Source: an uncultured Lachnospiraceae bacterium (GTDB lineage Bacteria; Bacillota; Clostridia; Lachnospirales; Lachnospiraceae). Taken from it: a stretch of 11,807 nucleotides of DNA. Under the pieces are notes generated by a model, which saw only the letters and a list, made by a program, of their open reading frames with translations, made no database searches and had not been told where the DNA came from. Location: the NCBI GenBank assembly GCA_910588895.1, contig CAJUSS010000107.1, forward strand, positions 1-11,807, given 5' to 3'. Position 1 is the stretch's first letter; each line of letters begins with the position of its first letter. This document shows positions 6,223-11,807 of the stretch, piece after piece. Both the position numbers and the translations under genes were made by a program.

Positions 6223-7585
6223 CTTCACTCTCCATGATCTGACGGATAAGGTCCACGCAGATCGTCTTCTCTGCCAGATCCGTACAGGAGGTCAGGCAGC
6301 CCAGGATGAACTGCCGAATCTCGTCAAGAGTCGTAAAGAACATGGGAAGGAAGGACAAGAGCTTTGCCATGACGGCCCGCACCAGCATCTTCGGCATAGA
6401 CTTCCAGGAAGCCTCCAGCTCCTGCAGAAAGGGCTGGCACATCTCCTCCACCGCCTTCCGGCTCAATAAGATCCCCTCCGGCTCTGGCTCCTCCTCTTCC
6501 TTAAGATCCATAAAGGAGCTGGTAGAGAGGAGGCGTTCTACCTTGCGTATCCGCAGGGATCGCTCATCTCCTCCATCCGTGTCCTTATCCATATCTTTTC
6601 CAGGATCTGTCATCTCATACCGGGCCCATTGGCCGTGATAATGCTCTTGCTTTCCTTCCATCTGTACCAGGAGCGCATCCATGTCCTCCATCGCTTCGAT
6701 GGTCTCTAAGTCCTTTAAAGACTCCTCCGGTCCGACAGAAAGGGCATGCTCCGCTCTTTTCTGCACCTTTCCCACGATCGTCTTGAACAGCTCTTCCTCC
6801 TGGCTGTCCATCAGGGTATCGCTCCTGGTCAGGCAGACCACATAAAGATCGTTCACCAGATCCATCAGCAGCATACAGGCATAGGAAGCATCGGTCAAAC
6901 GCTCCCTTGCGATCGAAAAGGCATCCCGCATCTCCCGATAGCTCTCTCTCGTGGGGTTCTTATGGTCCCCTCCCGCCAGCTTCGCCAAGAGGTCTTTAAG
7001 CTCTTTATGCCCCTCATCCTCTGCGGGCTTGTCCAGCATAGCTTCCGAGCGGAGCACGGTGAGCATCTGCTCCAGGCTTTTCTTATCCGTCCCTTCATAG
7101 ACCGAGAGAGACTGGCTGACGATCGAGAAAAATTTGGCCTTGGTGAACCGGATCGGCAACTGTTCCAGGATCATCTTGATCCGGCTGTTGACGACGGCGG
7201 TATCTCGCTGTGCCATGATGAACCCCATGACCTCATCGGCAAAAGCCTCATCATCTACAAGCTTCAGATCGTCCATATCGGCAAAGCGCCCTTCCATCCG
7301 GTTCAGGACATATTCGTAGATCTGGAACCGGTCCACATAAGCCGTGATCAGATCGACCTCCCGGATGATCCGGCTGCGCAGCCGATCCAGCTCCTCAAGG
7401 GGATACTCCCCCTGCGAAAAGAGCCCGGTGAGCTCTAAGAAGCTCTTCTGCAGCTCCTTCTGCTCGTCGGAAACATATCTTCCTTCTCCCATGGTCTCGT
7501 AAAACATATAGAAATTCAGCACGAACCTGCTATAGGCATATTGGCAGGCTGCCGCCATCATCCTCTTTTCATTTCGGCTCTCCAA
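6209..7585 (-). CDS. Large helical protein of unknown function, about 458 residues
   Basis: No characterised family is recognised. The sequence reads as almost entirely alpha-helical and soluble, rich in E, D, L, M and R, with repeated heptad-like stretches. There is no signal peptide. A hydrophobic patch near the C-terminus ('AKLLSFLPMFFTTLDEIRQFIL') is too broken by polar residues to be a clear membrane span. An acidic low-complexity segment lies about 100-130 residues before the end. The start is ambiguous: AGGAGG at 7599-7594 is 8 nt from TTG 7585, which I favour. The longer ATG at 7603 would place that site inside the coding region and has no good site of its own, but a 9-codon mini-ORF ends exactly before it, so reinitiation there is possible. 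It lies downstream of cinA and overlaps the next gene by 14 nt. Confidence 0.8.
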   Translation of the reverse strand: MESRNEKRMMAAACQYAYSRFVLNFYMFYETMGEGRYVSDEQKELQKSFLELTGLFSQGEYPLEELDRLRSRIIREVDLITAYVDRFQIYEYVLNRMEGRFADMDDLKLVDDEAFADEVMGFIMAQRDTAVVNSRIKMILEQLPIRFTKAKFFSIVSQSLSVYEGTDKKSLEQMLTVLRSEAMLDKPAEDEGHKELKDLLAKLAGGDHKNPTRESYREMRDAFSIARERLTDASYACMLLMDLVNDLYVVCLTRSDTLMDSQEEELFKTIVGKVQKRAEHALSVGPEESLKDLETIEAMEDMDALLVQMEGKQEHYHGQWARYEMTDPGKDMDKDTDGGDERSLRIRKVERLLSTSSFMDLKEEEEPEPEGILLSRKAVEEMCQPFLQELEASWKSMPKMLVRAVMAKLLSFLPMFFTTLDEIRQFILGCLTSCTDLAEKTICVDLIRQIMESEDAVV

Positions 7586-7593
7586 AATGCTCT

Positions 7594-7599
7594 CCTCCT
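7594..7599 (-). promoter_or_regulatory. Ribosome binding site that decides the start of the 458-residue gene
   Basis: AGGAGG at 7599-7594 on the minus strand has ideal 8-nt spacing to TTG at 7585. It lies downstream of the ATG at 7603 and therefore argues against that ATG as the main start. Confidence 0.55.
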
Positions 7600-7603
7600 G
7601 CAT

Positions 7604-7633
7604 CTACGTTGTGTATCCATCCGCCTTATACAT
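7604..7633 (-). other. Nine-codon mini-ORF with strong ribosome binding site
   Basis: ATG at 7633 follows AGGAGG (7646-7641) with 7 nt spacing and reads MYKADGYTT before TAG. The TAG ends at 7604 and directly abuts the ATG at 7603 of the longer version of the next gene. It sits between cinA and the 458-residue gene. It may be a leader peptide that couples translation, or a remnant of an older start. It is too short to prove by sequence alone. Confidence 0.35.
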
Positions 7634-7647
7634 CAAAACGCCTCCTA

Positions 7648-8895
7648 TCAGCGCTCCTCCTCAAGGATGGACCGGCGCAAAAGGTCCAGGGCTTTTACCA
7701 CGGACTGCTCACGGATCTTATTGCGGTCGCCCTTGAACTGATATCGCTCTACCCGGACCTTTTCCCGCAGATAGCAGGCGATATAGACTAAGCCCACCGG
7801 CTTTTCCTCCGTCCCGCCATCCGGACCGGCCAGACCGGTTATGGCCACGCACACATCCGCGTCTGTGGCGAAAACGCCTCCAGTCGCCATCTCCTTGGCC
7901 GTCTGTTCGCTGACCGCCCCATATTTTTTCAGCGTGCTCTTGCTCACATCTAAGATCTTCCGTTTCGACCGGTTCGCATAGGTGATGAAGCCCTCCCGGA
8001 ACACATCCGATACGCCGGGGACATTGACCAGACGGGCGGCCAGCAGGCCCCCGGTACAGGATTCAGCCGTGGTGACCGTCAGCTCATGCTTCTTTAACAG
8101 CCGGACCACTGCCATCTCCAGGGTCTCCCCTTCCTTCATCGAATAGATATGATCCCCAAATCTCTTTTTGATCTCCTTGACCACCGGCTTGATCAGCCGC
8201 TCGGCTTCCTCCTCGCTCCTGGCCTTTGCGGTGACCCGCAGATGGACCTCCCCTGTCTTGGCGTAGGTGGCGATGGTGGGGTTGGTCTGCCGGTCGATCA
8301 TATCCAGAAGCTTATCCTCCACCTGGCTCTCACCCACCCCGCAGATCTTGACCATCTGGGAACGGATCACCTCCGGACGCAGCTTCTGCAGGTAGGGATA
8401 GACCTGACCCATGAACAGAGGGATCATCTCATTTGGCGGTCCCGGCAAGAGGACGCACAGCTTGCCGTTCTTCTCTAAGATCAGGCCCGGCGCCGTCCCG
8501 TTCTCATTATCTAAGACCCTGGCTCCCTCGGGGCTGATCGCCTGCTTCCAGTTATTATCAGTGATGTCCTTATAGATGCTGTTCTTAAAGTAGTCCTCGA
8601 TCCGCTCTCTGGTATGGGCATCCTCCACCAGGGAAAAGCCCATGACCTCGGCGCAGACCTCCTTCGTCATATCATCCTCCGTAGGTCCTAAGCCGCCGGT
8701 GAGGATCACCACATCCGCACGCTTTAAGGCGGTGCGCACGGCTTCCGACAGGCGCTCCCGGTTATCGCCCACGGTCACTTGGTGGTACATGGAAAGGCCC
8801 AGGAGGGCGCATTTTTCAGCAAGAAACTGCGTGTTTGTGTTCACGATATTGCCAAGCAGCAGTTCAGTCCCCACGGATATCAGTTCACAGATCAT
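7648..8895 (-). CDS. cinA: CinA: competence/damage-inducible protein, nicotinamide-nucleotide amidohydrolase
   Basis: CinA-type proteins combine an N-terminal molybdopterin-binding-like (COG1058) domain, with pyrophosphatase activity in some members, and a C-terminal PncC domain that deamidates NMN in the pyridine-nucleotide cycle. The 415-residue length is normal. Visible in order are 'ISVGTELLLGNIVNTN' (6-21), 'LTGGLGPTEDDMTKE' (65-79), 'LLPGPPNEM' (149-157), then the PncC motifs 'TAESCTGG' (276-283) and 'GLAGPDGGTEEKPVG' (354-368), so both domains look intact. The ATG at 8895 begins 3 nt after the pgsA stop, with GGGAG about 10 nt upstream inside pgsA, which suggests coupling. Two stop codons in a row (TGA TAG) end it. 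The pgsA-cinA order is common in Bacillota. Confidence 0.95.
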   Translation of the reverse strand: MICELISVGTELLLGNIVNTNTQFLAEKCALLGLSMYHQVTVGDNRERLSEAVRTALKRADVVILTGGLGPTEDDMTKEVCAEVMGFSLVEDAHTRERIEDYFKNSIYKDITDNNWKQAISPEGARVLDNENGTAPGLILEKNGKLCVLLPGPPNEMIPLFMGQVYPYLQKLRPEVIRSQMVKICGVGESQVEDKLLDMIDRQTNPTIATYAKTGEVHLRVTAKARSEEEAERLIKPVVKEIKKRFGDHIYSMKEGETLEMAVVRLLKKHELTVTTAESCTGGLLAARLVNVPGVSDVFREGFITYANRSKRKILDVSKSTLKKYGAVSEQTAKEMATGGVFATDADVCVAITGLAGPDGGTEEKPVGLVYIACYLREKVRVERYQFKGDRNKIREQSVVKALDLLRRSILEEER

Positions 8896-8898
8896 CGA

Positions 8899-9444
8899 TC
8901 ACATACTCCCTTCTGTCAGCACTTTGTGGTTCTTCATGATGTAATCCACCAGAGAGATCACGGTGAGAGCCAGCGCGATCCAGACGCAGATCTGGGTCAC
9001 TACGGCAAGAGCCGGGATATTAAAGATCAGCAGGATCACCGCGATCATCTGGAACGTGGTCTTAAACTTCCCCCAGTAGCTGGCGGCGATCACGATCCCA
9101 TTGTCCGAGGCCACCAGGCGGAAGCCGCTGATGATGAACTCACGGCTGATGATGACGATCACCATCCAGGCCGGCAGCTGCTTTAGCTCGGTCAGGCAGA
9201 TCAGGGCGGAACAGACTAAGAGCTTGTCTGCCAGCGGATCCATGAACTTGCCGAAGTTGGTCACCAGGCCATATTTCCTGGCGATCTTCCCGTCCAGAAG
9301 ATCGGTCAGGCTGGCTGCGATAAAGATCGCTGCAGCCACATACCGGAACAGGACCTCTTCCCCGCCGCGATAGAGCAGGGAAAAGACAAAAAAGGGGATC
9401 AAGATCACACGCAATGTGGTCAATTTATTGGGCAGGTTCATCAT
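8899..9444 (-). CDS. pgsA: CDP-diacylglycerol-glycerol-3-phosphate 3-phosphatidyltransferase
   Basis: PgsA makes phosphatidylglycerophosphate from CDP-diacylglycerol and glycerol-3-phosphate, the committed step to phosphatidylglycerol and cardiolipin, in the cytoplasmic membrane. The 181-residue protein has the family length. It contains the complete CDP-alcohol phosphotransferase motif D48-x2-D51-G-x2-A-R-x8-G65-x3-D69-x3-D73. Several hydrophobic segments (about 9-25, 35-47, 75-86, 92-106, 132-145 and 148-168) fit a multi-span enzyme. The ATG at 9444, with AGGAG about 6 nt upstream, overlaps the end of rimO by 20 nt; the next codon is also ATG. The neighbours rimO and cinA fit the usual Clostridia arrangement. 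Confidence 0.95.
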   Translation of the reverse strand: MMNLPNKLTTLRVILIPFFVFSLLYRGGEEVLFRYVAAAIFIAASLTDLLDGKIARKYGLVTNFGKFMDPLADKLLVCSALICLTELKQLPAWMVIVIISREFIISGFRLVASDNGIVIAASYWGKFKTTFQMIAVILLIFNIPALAVVTQICVWIALALTVISLVDYIMKNHKVLTEGSM

Positions 9445-10771
9445 ACATCTCTCCTATCAGATCATATTCTAAGGCTTTCGTTACCTTTACCCGGACAAAG
9501 TCGCCGCTGACCAGCTCCTGGTCCGTATGGATAAAGATCAGGCCGTCTACATTGGGACCGTCCATATAGGTCCGGCCCACATAGGCCTCTTCGTCCACCA
9601 GCCGGCCTTCGATCAGCACCTCCAGCACACGTCCCACCTTCCCTCGCTGCTTTTCAAAGACGATCTCCTGCTGAAGGCTCATCAGCTCATCCCGCCGTTC
9701 CTCCTTGATCTTTTGGGGGATCTGATCGGGCAGCAGAGCCGCCGGTGTATCCTCCTCTAAGGAATAGGGAAATACCCCTAACCGCTCAAACTCCATCTCA
9801 TCCACAAAGTCCAGCAGCTCCTCATGGTCTTCCTGGGTCTCCCCGGGAAAACCGGAGATCAGTGTAGTGCGGATCGCGATATCCGGGATCTCCCGCCGCA
9901 GCTTTTCCACCGTCGCCTTCAGCTCAGCCTTGCTGGTCCTGCGGCCCATCCGTTTCAAGACCCTGTCACTGGCATGCTGGATAGGCATATCCAGATAGCG
10001 GCAGACCTTTTCTTCCTCCTTGACCGCACGGATCAGCTCATCGGTGATCTCCTCCGGGTAACAATACTGGATGCGGATCCAGCAGATCCCCCGGATCTTG
10101 GCAAGCTCCCGCAAAAGCTGAGGCAGCCGTTTCTCTCCATATAGATCCACGCCGTAAAGGGTGGTCTCCTGGGCCACTAAGATCAGCTCCTTCACGCCTT
10201 GCTCTGCCAGCTCTGCGGCCTCACGGACCAGCTCTTCCATGGGCACGCTGCGGTAGCGTCCCCGCAGAGAGGGGATGATGCAGTAGGTGCAGTGCTTGTC
10301 GCAGCCCTCCGCGATCTTTAAAAAGCTGTAGCAGCCGCCGTCGGACCTCCTGCGGGCCGCCGTCGTCTCCGGGAACAGATCGATGTCCCGAAAACAGGTC
10401 ACATGATCCTCTCCTTTTTCCAGCAGCCGCTCTATGACTGCCCCCAGCTGGCCGTAAGCCGAGGTCCCCAGGATAGCATCCACCTCCGGGATCTCCTTTA
10501 GGACCTCATCCTGATAACGCTGTGCCAGACAGCCGGTCACGATCAGCGCTCTGCAACGCCCGTTCTCTTTATACTGGGCCATCTCTAAGATCGTGTTTAT
10601 GCTCTCTTCCTTCGCATCCCCGATAAAGCAGCAGGTGTTGACCACGATCACATCGGCCTCCTCCTCGTCATCGGTGAAATGGCAGCCTCCGCTCCCCAAA
10701 AGTCCGAGCATCTTTTCCGTATCCACCAGGTTCTTATCGCAGCCCAGGGAAACAAACAATATCTTTATCAT
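9425..10771 (-). CDS. rimO: Ribosomal protein uS12 methylthiotransferase RimO
   Basis: RimO is a radical SAM enzyme with two iron-sulfur clusters that methylthiolates a conserved aspartate of ribosomal protein S12. The 448-residue protein opens with the RimO hallmark 'VSLGCDKNLVDTE'. The N-terminal methylthiotransferase domain supplies C11, C47 and C81 for one cluster. The radical SAM motif C157-x3-C161-x2-C164 lies in 'EGCDKHCTYC', and the C-terminal TRAM domain begins near 380. The paralogue MiaB is less likely because of the 'GCDKNLVD' signature and C-terminus. The ATG at 10771 has AAGGA 9 nt upstream. It overlaps pgsA by 20 nt at the 3' end and lies 143 nt after rpoZ. Confidence 0.96.
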   Translation of the reverse strand: MIKILFVSLGCDKNLVDTEKMLGLLGSGGCHFTDDEEEADVIVVNTCCFIGDAKEESINTILEMAQYKENGRCRALIVTGCLAQRYQDEVLKEIPEVDAILGTSAYGQLGAVIERLLEKGEDHVTCFRDIDLFPETTAARRRSDGGCYSFLKIAEGCDKHCTYCIIPSLRGRYRSVPMEELVREAAELAEQGVKELILVAQETTLYGVDLYGEKRLPQLLRELAKIRGICWIRIQYCYPEEITDELIRAVKEEEKVCRYLDMPIQHASDRVLKRMGRRTSKAELKATVEKLRREIPDIAIRTTLISGFPGETQEDHEELLDFVDEMEFERLGVFPYSLEEDTPAALLPDQIPQKIKEERRDELMSLQQEIVFEKQRGKVGRVLEVLIEGRLVDEEAYVGRTYMDGPNVDGLIFIHTDQELVSGDFVRVKVTKALEYDLIGEMYDEPAQ

Positions 10772-10890
10772 CCGTCTTCTTCCTTACTGAACAAATATGG
10801 ACACTCGATATGCAAAAAGAGGGGGTCACAAAACCGTTCCGTTCAGCAATCCCCTTTCTCCTCTTTCTTTATCCTGTTCCGACATACTAT

Positions 10891-10908
10891 CCGTTCGGTG
10901 ACGAACGG
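10891..10908 (-). other. Short perfect hairpin just after rpoZ
   Basis: CCGTTCG and CGAACGG form a 7-bp perfect stem with a 4-nt loop, 6 nt after the rpoZ stop. No T-run follows on either strand, so it does not look like a terminator. A second copy of the 3' arm sequence, GAACGGAACGG on the minus strand (10844-10834), could pair with the same 5' arm. The role may be mRNA stability, processing or an attenuator-like switch in the rpoZ-rimO gap. Confidence 0.4.
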
Positions 10909-10914
10909 TCCTCC

Positions 10915-11265
10915 CTAGACGTTTTTTGCGGCCTCCTCTATCGCTATCGCTGCCTCTTCCTTTGTCTCCTGGAGCGCCTCTTCCTCCTCCAAAGCGTCCT
11001 CAAGGACAGGAGCCTCTTCCTCTGTCTCCAGCTCCTCCTCGCTCAAGATCTTCACCTTTCCTTTATAAAGCTCTTCAACTGAGACCGACAGCGATTTCTT
11101 TCGGTAAGAGCCTCCCACCAGAGGCTCCGCCCCGTCGATCAGCTGCCGCGCCCTTTTGGAAGCGGCGATGACGATCGAATAACGGCTCTGCACCACCGGT
11201 GCTTCACCAGGCTCGATCTCGCTGTTCAAAACCTCGATCAGATCGCTATAAGATGGACGCAACAT
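10915..11265 (-). CDS. rpoZ: DNA-directed RNA polymerase subunit omega
   Basis: Omega assists assembly and stability of RNA polymerase by binding the beta' subunit. The 116-residue protein begins 'MLRPSYSDLIEVLNSE' and has the conserved 'SRYSIVIAASKRARQLIDG' (27-45) and 'KSLSVSVEELYKGKVKIL' (57-74). It is longer than the minimal omega of about 70-90 residues because of an extremely acidic, glutamate-rich tail at about 76-112. The ATG at 11265 has AAGGAGA 7 nt upstream. It lies 68 nt downstream of gmk, the standard gmk-rpoZ arrangement in Bacillota. Confidence 0.95.
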   Translation of the reverse strand: MLRPSYSDLIEVLNSEIEPGEAPVVQSRYSIVIAASKRARQLIDGAEPLVGGSYRKKSLSVSVEELYKGKVKILSEEELETEEEAPVLEDALEEEEALQETKEEAAIAIEEAAKNV

Positions 11266-11333
11266 ATAAAGATCTCCTTTCTGACTTTGACCATACGGCC
11301 CCGCTTAAAGACCGATACTATCACACTCTCCCC

Positions 11334-11807
11334 CTACCCCAGCTGACCAAGCTCCTGCCGTACCTTATCGATAAAGGCCAGCCGTGCGGACGTTCTGTCG
11401 TGCTGCACCTGGATCATCTGGTGGAGCCGCTCCACACAAGCATCGACCTGGTCGTTCACCAGGATATAATCGTAAGCCTCGATCCCCACGGCTTCCTCCG
11501 CCGCTCGCTTTAACCTGGCCCGGATCACATCTGGGCTCTCTGTCCCCCGGCCGGTCAGGCGGCGTTCTAATTCTGCCGCATCCGGCGGCATCACAAATAT
11601 GAGCAGCGCCTCCGGGAATCTCTCCTTTATCTTAAGCGCTCCCTGGATCTCGATCTCCAAGATCACATCCTTTCCGGCGGCCTGCTGCTCCTTGACATAT
11701 CGTTTCGGTGTCCCGTAAAGATTATCCACATACTGGGCATGTTCGATCAGCGCATCCTCTTCCACCATGGTCATGAACTGTTCCTTTGATACAAAGAAAT
11801 ATTCCCG
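11334..11807 (-). CDS. gmk: Guanylate kinase (5' part beyond the window)
   Basis: Gmk phosphorylates GMP and dGMP to the diphosphates using ATP, in purine nucleotide metabolism. The frame is open to the window edge; 157 C-terminal residues are visible of about 200-210. The P-loop and N-terminus are outside. The visible part starts 'REYFFVSKEQF', continues with 'AQYVDNLYGTPKRYV' (GMP-binding region), 'DVILEIEIQGALKIKERFPEALLIFVMPP', the lid 'LERRLTGRGTESPDVIRARL', and 'YDYILVND' near the end. The internal ATG at 11774 is not the true start, because the homologous sequence continues upstream of it. It is the first visible gene of the minus-strand operon. Confidence 0.95.
   Translation of the reverse strand, partial: REYFFVSKEQFMTMVEEDALIEHAQYVDNLYGTPKRYVKEQQAAGKDVILEIEIQGALKIKERFPEALLIFVMPPDAAELERRLTGRGTESPDVIRARLKRAAEEAVGIEAYDYILVNDQVDACVERLHQMIQVQHDRTSARLAFIDKVRQELGQLG

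Noticed and set aside
6746..7438. Plus-strand 230-codon open frame
   Set aside because: It lies wholly inside the 458-residue minus-strand gene, has no ribosome binding site and gives a histidine/glutamine-rich sequence typical of an antisense shadow.
10772..10830. Possible separate promoter for rimO
   Set aside because: Candidates such as CATATT lack a properly spaced -35 box, so no promoter was called.
10815..10890. 19-codon minus-strand ORF (MSEQDKERGERGLLNGTVL) between rpoZ and rimO
   Set aside because: No convincing ribosome binding site, and the sequence mainly reflects the purine-rich stretch; not supported as a gene.

Overview
The window looks like a core-chromosome segment of a spore-forming, gut-type Clostridia, most likely Lachnospiraceae. 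The evidence is the gene order (rpmB divergent from an Asp23-family gene, a fakA-like DAK2 gene and recG; then gmk-rpoZ-rimO-pgsA-cinA), a GerW/YtfJ sporulation-type protein next to a DUF2953 protein, an omega subunit with an acidic tail, a moderately GC-rich composition and strong AGGAGG ribosome binding sites. The taxon is inferred, not proven.

Right half, all on the minus strand and read from high to low coordinates: gmk (5' end cut by the window edge), rpoZ, rimO, pgsA, cinA, a 458-residue helical protein of unknown function, a 135-residue unknown protein, a DUF2953 membrane protein, a GerW-family protein, and a 45-residue cysteine-rich hydrophobic peptide missed by ordinary ORF length cut-offs. 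Most spacings are tight: rimO/pgsA overlap, pgsA-cinA are 3 nt apart, and the two unknown genes and the DUF2953 gene are chained by overlapping stop/start codons. This half links nucleotide and RNA-polymerase housekeeping (Gmk, omega), ribosome modification (RimO), phosphatidylglycerophosphate synthesis (PgsA) and NMN deamidation (CinA) to a probable sporulation or envelope tail (DUF2953, GerW, small membrane peptide).

Middle (about 3450-4010): rpmB (L28) is the only plus-strand gene. It has its own extended -10 promoter and ends at a strong, probably bidirectional terminator shared with the converging minus-strand operon. Between that terminator and the operon's last small gene sits a 106-bp imperfect palindrome with 13-bp perfect terminal inverted repeats and flanking GTATG repeats. 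It looks like a MITE.

Left part, minus strand: an Asp23/YloU-family gene with its own promoter region, the fakA-like gene (fatty acid kinase ATP-binding subunit), a hairpin terminator candidate, and recG, whose 3' part runs off the window.

No CRISPR array, defence island, rRNA or tRNA was seen. No gap without a gene exceeds about 205 bases. The least explained elements are the two coupled unknown genes, the 45-residue peptide, the palindromic element, and a 9-codon mini-ORF with an ideal ribosome binding site just before the 458-residue gene.
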